A DNA stretch of 64,000 bases from NCBI GenBank assembly GCA_934045905.1, contig OW203766.1:29630309-29694308 (forward strand). The letters are read 5' to 3'. The translations under genes and the position numbers were made by a program. Below are positions 26,326-37,440 of the stretch, in pieces; within the stretch, counting starts at the first letter, position 1; every line of letters begins with the position of its first letter. Under the pieces are notes generated by a model. It had not been told where the DNA came from. It worked only from the letters and a program-made list of their open reading frames with translations, and did not search any database. The stretch is from Leuctra nigra. Lineage: Eukaryota > Arthropoda > Insecta > Plecoptera > Leuctridae.

Positions 26326-26993
26326 ATTGCAAGACAGGGTATAGTACTTACTAACTGTTTATAGCTAATTGAGACTTTAGTAGAGTGATGAAAGACCGGC
26401 CCTTAAACCCATAAATAATATAAAGTTGTGTAGCATATATTTATTTTTAAATATTTAAATACCTATACGAATTTCAAAATTTTCCAAGAAAAATTGTTAT
26501 TTTTTCTTTTGTGTAATCGTATTTATACAGTAAATAAAGTTGTAACAAGTTGGCCTATCTAGGTTAGAAAATTAACTTTAAAAATAATAATGTTTGCTTG
26601 AAATAGGTTTAAAGAATGAACAAGCTTGTAGCATGGCATTCTTAGAGTCAAGGTTAACTGAACACAAAGTAATTAATTAGAATCATTATGTAAACTTACA
26701 ATCTTTAAAATTCAACAGCAATCAAAATATAGACAAAAATATAACAAGCAATCAAATAAGTTTAACAATGTGCAATTATATCAAGAAAGTGAGTGAATCC
26801 ATATAAAAAGTATGTGACCTTACCTAAATTGTGATGTCACCACGTAATAACAAGTGAACCAGTCATTGTGATAACGCTACAAAACCAGTCAGCCAGACTA
26901 GTTTTCAGTGATTCCTAGAAAAGCATGGGCCTACGTGCAGAAAGAAAGTCGTTTCGCGGGCTTTAGAAATGACAGAATGTCTAAAATTAGCTA

Positions 26994-27085
26994 TCACGTG
27001 TACGAAACCAACCAATCAGATTCTTTGGAGGGAAAACGATGTCAGAGGGTATAAAACGTCAGGCTACCAGCCAAACTTCATCAGT
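26994..27085 (+). promoter_or_regulatory. Candidate RNA polymerase II promoter: E-box, CCAAT, TATA, initiator
   Basis: In order: TCACGTG (26994-27000), CCAATCA (27012-27018), GGTATAAAA with TATAAAA at 27050-27056, and an arthropod-type initiator TCAGTC at 27081-27086. The presumed start A is at 27083, 33 bp from the first T of the TATA box, which is the normal spacing. Downstream DNA to about 27680 is less AT-rich than its surroundings. A good splice donor (AAG|GTAAAC) sits at 27185/27186 and AATAAA lies at 27718-27723. No long ATG-initiated frame follows. The unit could be a non-coding transcript, the first exon of an unseen gene, or the U3/R part of a solo LTR. Confidence 0.5.
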
Positions 27086-27717
27086 CGGAGTTTTCTCAGA
27101 GCAGTGAGACCTGCCTCGCGAACCGTGAAGCCTTGTGCACGCAACATAGTATAATTTCAGCGAGACAGTGCCGATGTGATCGAAGGTAAACATTAAAATA
27201 ACATTTTTGTATAAACGTCAACCCAGTAAATTCAAACTTCAAGCCTAATGCTGAGGCAAATAATATCGCATTAAGACAATTTCAAGTTACAAGTGATCAA
27301 CTGAACAGTTTCAACATTAAAGTCAGTAAATGTTAAAGTATAAAAGTTAGTGAATTGCAACTCCGGGAGAAACCGACGAGTCTGCAGCCACGAACGTCAT
27401 CAGCCTGAGCCAACTTGATCCAACTGCTCGAGGAGGTCACTCCTTGTGCACGGACTGCTGGACGTCCTGGTAACCAAGGGGTTATTAGACAACATCATCG
27501 CATCGCAGCTGAAGGAGGTGACATATCCAGTCATTTCATTCTGCTGGTGGACTGGAGTTCACGGGACACACTACGCAAGAGTCAACGCCATCCACTTGTT
27601 TACGCGGAAGTAAACAAACCAGACGACATCATCACTACTGCCGACGTATCGAACGTAATATTGTTTTCATAATTTTTGATTGCTCTTTTCACATCAATGA
27701 ACATTTATTTTCTCTGT

Positions 27718-27723
27718 AATAAA
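27718..27723 (+). terminator. Candidate poly(A) signal AATAAA
   Basis: AATAAA followed about 25 bp later by TTTGTGTTCT, a GT-rich stretch suitable as a downstream element. It is about 635 bp from the proposed start at 27083. Confidence 0.35.
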
Positions 27724-28108
27724 CAAATTATAATATTGCTGATTCTTTGTGTTCTACCCTCTGAGCCAAATCCCGCAGGTTTCAAAGTGTATGATTGTAT
27801 ACGAATGTGTGTTTTGAATTACTTAAAATTATATACAAAATATACTAAGTACGTACCTATATTTTTTACAATTACAAAATAGTATAAGTACCTGGTCAGT
27901 TTGGTAAAAAAGAAAACTGTGTAACATGCCCATAACTAGTTACTTTAATTTATAAACTCGATTGATTACAAACACATTAGTTAAACCTCCGAAAACGGGC
28001 GTCTCGATTGGATGAAGATTCAACAGTTAAGTTGACATCTCAGATTTCATGGCAGAGAGAACAGCGAACTCCTAACTCGATTCCGTACAGTTGGGAAGTT
28101 CCAAGAAG

Positions 28109-29573
28109 AAAAACAGTCGCGTGATACTGAGTTCAGATTCTACACGGCACCTCCACAGCACACTTAGAAAACAGTCACGTGATACTGAGTTCAGATTCTA
28201 CACGGCACCTCCACAGCACACTTAGAAAACAGTCACGTGATACTGAGTTCAGATTCTACACGGCACCTCCACAGCACACTTAGAAAACAGTCACGTGATA
28301 CTGAGTTCAGATTCTACACGGCACCTCCACAGCACACTTAGAAAACAGTCACGTGATACTGAGTTCAGATTCTACACGGCACCTCCACAGCACACTTAGA
28401 AAACAGTCGCGTGATACTGAGTTCAGATTCTACACGGCACCTCCACAGCACACATAGAAAACAGTCACGTGATACTGAGTTCAGATTCTACACGGCACCT
28501 CCACAGCACACTTAGAAAACAGTCACGTGATACTGAGTTCAGATTCTACACGGCACCTCCACAGCACACTTAGAAAACAGTCGCGTGATACTGAGTTCAG
28601 ATTCTACACGGCACCTCCACAGCACACTTAGAAAACAGTCACGTGATACTGAGTTCAGATTCTACACGGCACCTCCACAGCACACTTAGAAAACAGTCGC
28701 GTGATACTGAGTTCAGATTCTACACGGCACCTCCACAGCACACTTAGAAAACAGTCACGTGATACTGAGTTCAGATTCTACACGGCACCTCCACAGCACA
28801 CTTAGAAAACAGTCGCGTGATACTGAGTTCAGATTCTACACGGCACCTCCACAGCACACTTAGAAAACAGTCGCGTGATACTGAGTTCAGATTCTACACG
28901 GCACCTCCACAGCACACTTAGAAAACAGTCACGTGATACTGAGTTCAGATTCTACACGGCACCTCCACAGCACACTTAGAAAACAGTCGCGTGATACTGA
29001 GTTCAGATTCTACACGGCACCTCCACAGCACACTTAGAAAACAGTCGCGTGATACTGAGTTCAGATTCTACACGGCACCTCCACAGCACACTTAGAAAAC
29101 AGTCACGTGATACTGAGTTCAGATTCTACACGGCACCTCCACAGCACACTTAGAAAACAGTCGCGTGATACTGAGTTCAGATTCTACACGGCACCTCCAC
29201 AGCACACATAGAAAACAGTCACGTGATACTGAGTTCAGATTCTACACGGCACCTCCACAGCACACTTAGAAAACAGTCACGTGATACTGAGTTCAGATTC
29301 TACACGGCACCTCCACAGCACACTTAGAAAACAGTCACGTGATACTGAGTTCAGATTCTACACGGCACCTCCACAGCACACTTAGAAAACAGTCACGTGA
29401 TACTGAGTTCAGATTCTACACGGCACCTCCACAGCACACTAATAAAACAGTCGCGTGATATTGAGTTCAGATTCTACACGGCACCTCCACAGCACACTTA
29501 GAAAACAGTCACGTGATACTGAGTTCAGATTCTACACGGCACCTCCACAGCACACTTAGAAAACAGTCGCGCT
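28109..29573 (+). repeat. 58-bp minisatellite, 25 units, E-box in most
   Basis: The period is exactly 58 bp from 28114 to 29564 (25 steps), ending in a partial 26th unit. Units are nearly identical. The main variable base lies in AGTCACGTGAT versus AGTCGCGTGAT. By my reading, 15 units have the palindromic E-box CACGTG (units 2-5, 7, 8, 10, 12, 15, 18, 20-23, 25) and 11 have CGCGTG (1, 6, 9, 11, 13, 14, 16, 17, 19, 24, 26). A rarer CACATA variant precedes units 7 and 20, and AATAAAAC replaces TAGAAAAC before unit 24. It encodes nothing. Near-identity points to recent expansion or ongoing homogenisation. Confidence 0.97.
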
Positions 29574-29617
29574 AGTACTTTCAAAATCATAAAATTATCA
29601 TCCAAAACTGAAATATT

Positions 29618-29692
29618 GTCGCCCCTGCAAAAGGGGTGACGAATGTCAGTCAAAATCTGTCCAGGATTTTTAATCAGTTGACCACAGTCAAC
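29618..29692. other. Two small hairpins next to the array
   Basis: GTCGCCCCT (29618-29626) pairs with AGGGGTGAC (29632-29640) with one G-T wobble. GTTGAC (29677-29682) pairs with GTCAAC (29687-29692), followed by TTTTT. They lie between the 58-bp array and copy B of the 1.33 kb repeat. Confidence 0.5.
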
Positions 29693-29700
29693 TTTTTAAG

Positions 29701-31023
29701 ACTAGGAAAACGCTCAGTGTAACGCGTTGATGAGCGAGCACGGGTACGTGCAAATTCTCGAACCGGAAATGCGTACACAACGCACAGAAAACATACATCC
29801 ATATTGAATTGATTATGATATCAACTTAAAAGTGTATGCTTTTCATCGAAACTTTAAAATAACATCTAAGCACCTGGTTCATAAAGCAAATCAGAATCAA
29901 TTTTCAATTGGCACTGGAAAACATTCATTTCGATACTTCATTACTGACAGATATTAAAAATGTAAATAACTTCGTACGTTCTTAACTGATTGGGATGAAA
30001 TTTTGTAAAATAAGAGACAATATTGGTCTTAATGATCATGCAAAATATGAGTTTGATCAGAATTATCGAAGACCGTTTTCATTTTTCAGCCTATCGGGAG
30101 ATATTTATTTAAATTTTAACCAATGAATCTGAGTAACGCGTTGATGAGCGAGCACGGATACGCGCAACACCTCGAACCGAAATTCTGTCTATCGAAAATG
30201 TCATTAAAAGCAAATAATTCTAAAATTTCGCCACAGATTTGTATAGAAATCTCAAAACATTCCTAAAATATTGGTCCAAATAACCATGCAAAGCTTTAAG
30301 TTGATCGATTGAACCTTTATGATTGAACTGTTCCGTGTTAATTTTCAAAAATCACAGGATCTCCTTCAAAAAATATACCTGAGACCACTCATATGATATA
30401 AGTGTGTCTACACAATATCAGATCGACTGTTAAACGGTCATTATCAGTTTCATTTGCGTTTGAAAGTTTCTGCTCTAACTACCTTGCCTTGAACTGAAGA
30501 GTCGAAGTCGCCGTGAATTTGACAGCCAACAAGCAAATAGTCCGTAAAATGTCAATAACGTTTGGATTTAAACACAGATTAGTATGAAAATTGTCAAAAA
30601 TGCAGATAATGTTTATCCCAACCATCATGCGAAGTTATAAGTTGATCGTTCAATCGGTTATAGTTTAAATTTCTAAAAACACAGGAAAGATGGTTTTAAA
30701 TTTTAACCAATGGGAGGATTTGGCTGAAACTTTGTTTGATTGGGTACAATGTTGGGGGTAATGACTTGTCAAAATTTCAATTTGATCAAAACAACCAATC
30801 GAAAGTTAATTTTTTTTAAATTTGAACCAATCAATGGATTTCAAAAAAATTAGGGTCTGCAACAATCAGAAATGTTACGTACATGTGTGCAAAATTTCAG
30901 CTCGATCGAAGAAAAACTCTGACCTGTATATCGTCAGTAACAGAAAAAAAAAAAAAAAACAAAAAAAAAACAGAGGTCCGTGCCAAAAGAGCCAAAAGGA
31001 GACGCTCGCTTCGCTCGCTCAAT
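29701..31023 (-). mobile_element. Helitron-like non-autonomous repeat, copy B
   Basis: About 1.32 kb and nearly identical to copy A throughout, with roughly a dozen or two substitutions by eye. The minus-strand 3' end has the intact stem CGCTCA/TGAGCG (29711-29716/29731-29736) with AACGCGTT in the loop, then TTTTCCTAG and a flanking T. Flanks differ from those of copy A on both sides, so the shared segment is a mobile or duplicated unit of defined length. Its other end (GCTCGCTCAAT) abuts the LINE 3' tail directly. No protein is encoded. Confidence 0.55.
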
Positions 31024-33600
31024 AAGATAAGATAATTCTTTATTTGACAATGACAATTTTGACAATTTGACAAATGAGTATACAAACATCAAACATCATT
31101 GTGCAAAATGGCGGGGTTCGTAAATATTTACGGTCTTCCACCCAAACCATTCTAAAACTAGGGAACTATGAGCTAGAGAGTATAAACTTTATTTAGGTAG
31201 CCTAAAATATTATGTGATTTATTATTAATTATAATATAACTAACCTAAATGTTTTAGTTAACTAACATTTTCTAACTGAAGTTAGAATCAAGGGTTGACA
31301 TTGGATTCATGAATAAATTCATCAATGCTGTATAAAGGATGGTTAATTAAGTAGGATCGTAGGGAGGAGCAGAATGAGTGGTAGGAAGGGGCTTCTCTGA
31401 TTCGGGCAGGAACTCGATTGTAGATTGCAGAGCAGAGGTATTGGGGGCTTTTCTGAAAAAGTGCCCGTGACTGTGTTGAAATATGAATATCATTAGTCGT
31501 ACGTGTACTATGTGTGTGCACTGAAGAGTTTCGCTGGAAGAGCTCGGGATTAGAGTGTGCAAAGGAAGCGGCAATGAGAATAAGAGTGGAAGGTAGTGTT
31601 AATATTTTTAGAGTGGTGAAGTGAGGCTTGCATGATGTTCTTCGTGCTATGCCGGCCAGTATGCGAACTGCACGCTTTTGGAGAATGAAGATTCTTTTAG
31701 CGGCGGTGCTAGCACCCCAAAAAAGGAGACCATATGACAGGTGTGAATGAATGCAAGCATGATATATGAGTTTAAGCGATTCTGGACTTACTGTGAGTTT
31801 CAATCTACGAAGAAGGTAGCATCCACTTAATATTTTAGAAGAGATAGTGTGTACATGCTTGGTCCAACTAAGATTATCAGTAAGGTGGAGCCCTAGGAAT
31901 TTTGTCGAAGAACTCTGCAGAATGCTGGTTCTGTTCATGTGAATAAGAGGACTTGAGTCAGGGATAGAATGGTTATTGCGGAATTCGAGAAAGACAGTTT
32001 TGGTTGGCTGAAGGGAAAGTTGATTAACTACGCAATAGGAAGACATTAGCTCAGCTTGTTCTGTGGCTGTTTTGGACAGGGAGGCCAAGTCTTTGGTTGT
32101 AGTTAAAAGGTGACTGGTGTCGTCTGCATAGATTGTGACTGTACCTTCATTGAAATGAAGGGGTAAATCGTTGATATATAAGATAAAGAGAAGCGGGCCT
32201 AGAATTGATCCTTGTGGGACGCCTCTAGTGATATACTGTGGGCTTGACAAGGTTGAGTTAGGATTGTTTGGATTACTCGAACGAATTTAGACTCTTTGTG
32301 TACGATCCTTAAGAAAAGAGGTTATGAGGTCATGTGCTAAACCGCGAATGCCATAGGAATAGAGTTTGGAAAGAAGATGTGGGTGGTAAAGAGTATCGAA
32401 GGCTTTTGAGAGATCGTAAAAAAGTCCTATCACTTTATCACTCCTGTCTAAGGCTGAGTAAAGTGGAGAGAGAAAAGAAAATATTGCCGAGGAAGTGGAC
32501 CGGTTCCTTCGAAATCCGTGTTGGGAACTTGTAAGAATGTTATTTTCAGTTAAATAGGAGTAGAAGCGATTGTAGATAGCTTTTTCAAAAATTTTTGAAA
32601 ATGCTGAGAGTAGGGATATTGGCCTATAGTTATTCACGTCAAGTTTGGAGCCTTTCTTGTAAATTGGTATAATTTTTGACTCCTTGAGTTTCTGAGGGAA
32701 AATACCTGACGAGAATGATTCATTAATGATATGCGATAGTGGACTTGCGATGTACTTAATGGTTTGTTTAACCAGAGTACCTGGAATGTCATCCAAGCCA
32801 CTAGAAGCCTTTGAGGAAATTTTGGTTATCAATATAATTATCTCGCTGGGCGTTGTTGGGGTTAGGAACACAGATTTGTCTGGTGCATTGTTTTCGAGAA
32901 GGATAGGCAAGAGGTTAAAGTCAGTGTTTGTCCTCGGTTGGATTATGTTGGACGAGTTGACGAAGAAGGAGTTAAAGTGCTCTGAGAGAAGATTAGAATC
33001 ACTTACTTTTTTATCATTAATAGTGATTTCAAGATCATTAATAGGAAGGGGTGCAGTGGTTTGATTTTTGATCAGTTGCCATGCTGTTTTGGGCTTATTG
33101 GATGAAAGTTCGAGTATGTGATCTGAGTGATGACGTTTGGCAAGTCGTATGGCTCGAGTGTGCACATTCTTACTTGCGATGTAAGTTGATTTAGTTTCAC
33201 GATTTGAAGGGTCGCGTTTGTATTTTTTATTAAGTCTACGCAGGTTCTTTGCAGAATCACGGATCTCTGAAGTGATCCATGTATTTTTCTTGCGAATTTT
33301 GACTCGATGAAAAGGGAAAGCAGCGTGAAAATGAAGGAGATAAGTATTTAGAAAATTACTGTACATTTCGTCTGCGCCTTGGGATAAGTATGTAGACGCC
33401 CATTCTTCCTCGCTCAAGAGAGAACAGAAATGTTCTAAGTTAGTATTGTTAAATATACGTTTGGTTACATATTTGTTTTGAGGCTGCGACTGTGCTGTGA
33501 TTTTAATTGTTATGGATTCTATGTTATGAATTTTATGAATGTTTATGAATGTTATGAATGTTATGAATTGTTATGAATTGTTAAGATTCTACAATCTTAA
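31024..33600 (-). mobile_element. 5'-truncated non-LTR retrotransposon (jockey/CR1 group)
   Basis: The minus strand carries the end of an ORF2 with a reverse transcriptase domain, then a 3' UTR ending in AATAAAGAATTATCTTATCTTATT-like tail repeats at 31024-31048. No apurinic-type endonuclease domain is present, so the copy is 5' truncated as is usual for LINEs. The 5' boundary lies somewhere between 33490 and 33600, near a short TGTTATGAA repeat (33538-33582). A target-site duplication could not be fixed. The 3' tail joins the end of the 1.33 kb repeat without spacer. Confidence 0.85.
31288..33417 (-). pseudogene. LINE ORF2 fragment: reverse transcriptase with one nonsense codon
   Basis: This would have copied the element's RNA into DNA at the target site. 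Two open segments (33417-32287 and 32250-31288) lie in one frame and are separated only by a TAA at 32287-32289, after the residues DRTQRV. The first segment shows the RT fingers/palm motifs: SSGLDDIPG, KIIPIYKKGS...NYRPISLL, QHGFRRNRST, and the catalytic motif A in FYDLSKAFDTLYH (about residues 333-345). The second begins near GVPQGSILGPLLF and has the catalytic YADD at about residue 41, followed by a C-terminal thumb-like region. The frame stays open without ATG up to about 33570 and includes plausible upstream ORF2 sequence. The endonuclease is absent, so this copy cannot move by itself. One stop and otherwise intact motifs suggest recent death. Confidence 0.9.
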
Positions 33601-36000
33601 TTCTATGAATAAATAAGACTGGTTACATGTAGTATTTAAATTGCCCTCCATTCTAGCCCGTCAAAATGCAAAGAGCACCTACCAAATGTCTTTTATTACT
33701 ACCTTTGGTTGCCAGAACATAAACATTATAGTCATACAGTAAATTACCCCATGCTGAAGATTTAATCGTCATACAGCACGTTTCGAATCTGAGCTCCTGA
33801 TACATTAAGGGGATGAAACACAACAATACTACATGGTTTATGTCTCGTTTCTTATTCTTTATGTAAAATAAAATTTAAAAATTACATAATATTTTCAGGA
33901 TTGGTAAGACCAAATAATTGTGGTAATTGGACATTTTTACCGACACCAAAATTGATGAAAAGATGTGGATCTTTAAAATGTATGAAACGGTCTTTTCATT
34001 TGACATCTGTCCCGAAGAGCAGCATTTTTTGCATCTTTTCTTGAGTTATTTAAATTCTTCTTCTTATACTTTGAAACTAAACTTATCAGTGCATACTATG
34101 AGAAGTGAAATAGAAAAATCTAAGCCTTTCAGTATCGGAGTGTAAAGATCAAAATGGTATTTTGTGAACCGAAAAGCTGTGAAAACGAATATAAACTCCA
34201 AGGAATTGAGCAATAATCTGTTCATCTCGTGATCAGAATACATGTAATGAAATCGTAAGTTTGAGAGCTTTTTCACGGGGTGACTACGCTGTCATTCAAC
34301 ACCCTTAACCTAGAATGTAAATGAAACACTGAGCACTGGTCTTACGACAAATGTGGTGCCTATAAATTCCCAGCAACTTCTCACTGTGTCAAGTAAGACA
34401 CTATATTATAATCTACCTTTCCACCTTAAGTAGAACTCGTAAAAGACATTTTATCGCTTTCTTGATTAAGTTCTGCACCAACAATGTTAGTCGGTTTGTA
34501 ATTCGAGTATTGTGAATATGATACATGAAAACACACTTGCTTTTATCTACCGCCATAACCGCAAGATTTATCTACGGTGGAGATGTGCATAAAGATGATT
34601 TGAATTTACCGGTGATAAATTTAATAAATCTACAGTAGTAACTTTTGTAATGTTAGTTTAGAGTGTTGTGCAGAGAGCAAATGAAGAGTTATAATAATAA
34701 TAAACGTGCGAGATTAAACTTAGACAACTGCTATAAGAATTTTTAATGAAATTATGTGACACAGAAGACATTAAGTTGAAATGAGACAGTATAGACACAC
34801 AGATCGACATGCGAAGAATATAGCTTTCAAAATATTGTGATAACTGAAGGAATTTAAAAAAATTATTACTAAATTATCTGACAAAGCTGTCAATAAAAAA
34901 TAATAATAAAAATCTCAAAGCTAAAATTTTAATAAGTATAGGTAAACATTCCCAGCTTTCAAAAAGCTTTGAGCTTTTTTATTATTTTTCTCTTGACAGC
35001 TATGTCAGGTAATTTATAAATTATTATGAAATTATCGGCCCATAATGTCATAATTAAATTTACAAATTTCCTTTATTAAATTTGACATAATAATTCCAAT
35101 CTTGGCAATGAAAAGTAACTTCAAATCAAGTTGAATTCATTTCTGATTGATTTCTTTTTGTATGGTAGTTACTCACTAATTCACTCTTCACTTACTCATC
35201 ACATCTCGTCACTTACATGTTGTCTAATAATTATACTTGTCTAGTCTTTGTTCATTAAGACTTCTTCTCTTATTGTCTTGCAAGGCAAAAACTTCTACGA
35301 CTGTACGTGACTACTTCTTGACACAATTTACTAGCAGGACAATGCGCTTTCAATTACATGTTCATTGCTTTTCAGCAATGTATTCAGATATTTTCCGAGA
35401 CACGATAATGATGAAAACTCGAACTTTCTTTGAATGAAAATTCACTTGTTGCTTGCTTTGACTTCCTTATTATATTTCTATATAAAATGATGAACATTTC
35501 ATCTTTTTTAGCAAGCAGTACTTAACGTAGTTCCGTTACAAATAAATAATAAAACATTGATAAGATAGTATGGAAATAACGATGTTGCAGGAGTATTATT
35601 AGTTCGTTCTTTAATGAGAAATAATTCCTTTTCAAGTTTAAAAGACGATGGAGGAAATATACGTAATTAATGTTAAAACGGGCTGAAGAAATGTAGCAAA
35701 ACTACGAGTTCAAACCTGAGAAGAAAGAATGCTATGAGTTACACTATATTATCACCTGTTATTTCAATCTAAATTAGTTTAAGATAATATCAGAGACATA
35801 TTATTTGCCTTTCAATTGAAGAAGGCAAATAAAAAAAAACAGCAAACTGTGATTTTCTCTAAAATCAACATGTGTTGTTGATTGTTTCAACATGTGCTGT
35901 TAATTAAAGTAGACTTTTTAATTTTATCACTAAATATTAAAAAATATACATCTTTGCTCGTTTTCCAATATTTTCCACAGGGTAAGAATCAAAATTGGGC
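33601..36000. other. Gene-free stretch
   Basis: AT-rich DNA. It contains the inverted repeat at 34871-35015, listed separately. The short open frames have no recognisable domain. Confidence 0.5.
34871..35015. repeat. Imperfect palindrome, about 145 bp, MITE-like
   Basis: The left arm 34871-34922 (ATTATCTGACAAAGCTGTCAA... CTCAAAGCT) pairs with the right arm 34965-35015 (AGCTTTGAGC... TTGACAGCTATGTCAGGTAAT). Arms are about 50 bp with several mismatches, around a 42-bp loop. Pairing extends weakly outward into AT-rich flanks, so the true ends are uncertain. Confidence 0.5.
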
Positions 36001-36434
36001 ATCTAGTGGAGCGGTCGCTCCACCCAGCCAAGTCGTACCGTACACTCACACTCACTCAACATACCGTAAATGACTAATAAACTGAGGAGCAGACCAACCA
36101 CTTTTACTGTAAGCAACAACATGGCATTTTCGGCCTACTGGATCTTAAAATTGGAAAATCTCACATTGTTGCGATATATCTTAATTTCGAGCTATGGCCC
36201 ACCCCACTACATATACCAAATTAGGGAACAATATGTTATGCCGTTTGCGAGCTAGAGGGCCGAGAAAACAGTGAAATTACACCACTTTCTGATTCTGAAG
36301 ATATCAGGAAACGTTGCTATCACCGCCACAGCCTAAACGGCTAAACCGATCGACCTGAAACTTTTACCACATATGCACTTTTGGCGTCTGATGATACCTT
36401 GCCTCTTGTGATTTTTTGTGCCGCCATTTTTAAA

Positions 36435-37025
36435 CCGGAAGTGACGTCATAACTCAAAAACGTCTGGACCGATTAGAACGAAATTAGCGCCATTCGATTT
36501 AGATGGTCATCTATATGAAGTATCAATAAAAAAAATATTATTTTCTTATTTTCTAAACCGGAAGTGACGTCATAAATACGCAATATTTAACTTATTTCAA
36601 CAAATTATACTTAAAATACGTACATAATTAACTTACATTGTAACATAGACAATACAATTTATATATTCAAGGTAGCAGTGTTCTCGGCCGCCATTCCTGA
36701 AACCGGAAGTGACGTCATATATCTAAAACGCCTGTACCGATTGCAACTGAACTAGCTCCTGCGTATTCATTCTGCTATTTATTTGAAAAATCAATTGTGA
36801 AAAATGAATAAATAAATTAATGGTACCGGAAATGGCGGCAGGAACCACTAAATGAAACCGGAAGTGACGTCATATATTACAAACGGCATGACCGATTTTA
36901 CGGAAATATAGGGATTAGGAATTCAGATGGTCGTTCATGAAGGTATCAACTAGATAAAACTAGATTGTTTTCTTATTACCTATACCGGAATTCGGCCGCT
37001 ATTTCAAAACCGGAAGTGACGTCAT
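36435..37025 (+). promoter_or_regulatory. Five ETS-CRE composite motifs in copy 1
   Basis: CCGGAAGTGACGTCAT occurs exactly at 36435-36450, 36557-36572, 36703-36718, 36857-36872 and 37010-37025. ACCGGAAGT is the consensus of ETS proteins. TGACGTCA is the full palindromic CRE bound by CREB/ATF bZIP dimers. Two of the five are preceded by CCGCCATT, part of a YY1/Pleiohomeotic-type site. Binding is inferred, not shown. Confidence 0.7.
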
Positions 37026-37215
37026 GTATCGAAAACGGCTGGATCGATTATAACGAAACTTAAGCTATTCTTCTTGGATAATCATTGTCATCTTATACCA
37101 AACGCAACTTTTCATAGTAACCAAATCGGTTGAGGCGTATTTTTTTAAAGAAATTAGTCCCTGCTCGGACATGTGCTACAAGCTGTATGTATAAACTAAC
37201 AAAAGAAGTGATATC

Positions 37216-37440
37216 CCAGAAAAAACACTCCGTGTAAAAATACCAGCCAAGTCTCTTTAACTATAAAAAAAAATAGAAGAAATCTAAAAATTCAGCACTG
37301 AAAAGGAGTGATATCAAAAAAGGAGCCAAGTCAACGAATTTTCCAAATTTTAATCGTACCATTGAAATAAAAATATCAACCCCCGAGAAATACTTAAAAA
37401 AAGGACTTGGCGCATCGTTTTTTTAAAGACATTTTTCTAT
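37216..37440 (+). repeat. Left palindrome arm of copy 1
   Basis: Pairs with 38114-38337 over about 225 bp with very few differences. It contains ACCAGCCAAGTCTC, GGAGTGATATC, GAGCCAAGTC and ACTTGGCGCATCGT. The middle part of the arm differs from the arms of copies 2 and 3. Confidence 0.9.

Larger units (their letters stand above)
26831..27724 (+). other. Possible solo LTR or non-coding transcription unit
   Basis: The promoter-bearing segment can be bounded by a 5-bp direct repeat AAATT (26826-26830 and 27725-27729), with GTGATGTCACC at one side and AATAAAC at the other. If read as TG...CA the flanks no longer match exactly, so the LTR interpretation is weak. The 85-codon frame at 27415-27672 lacks an ATG and has no known domain. 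No gag-pol is nearby. Confidence 0.3.

Noticed and set aside
26831..27724. Definite solo LTR
   Set aside because: TG...CA ends and exact target duplication cannot both be satisfied, and AATAAA would lie at the very end; kept only as a possibility.
28109..29573. CRISPR-like array
   Set aside because: Units are contiguous 58-bp repeats with no unique spacers, in animal DNA; it is a minisatellite.
32334..33064. Plus-strand frames over the LINE
   Set aside because: They are antisense shadows of the reverse transcriptase frame.
33530..33585. ATGAATGTTATGAA repeats as a regulatory site
   Set aside because: A short microsatellite at the uncertain 5' edge of the LINE; nothing beyond simple repetition is visible.
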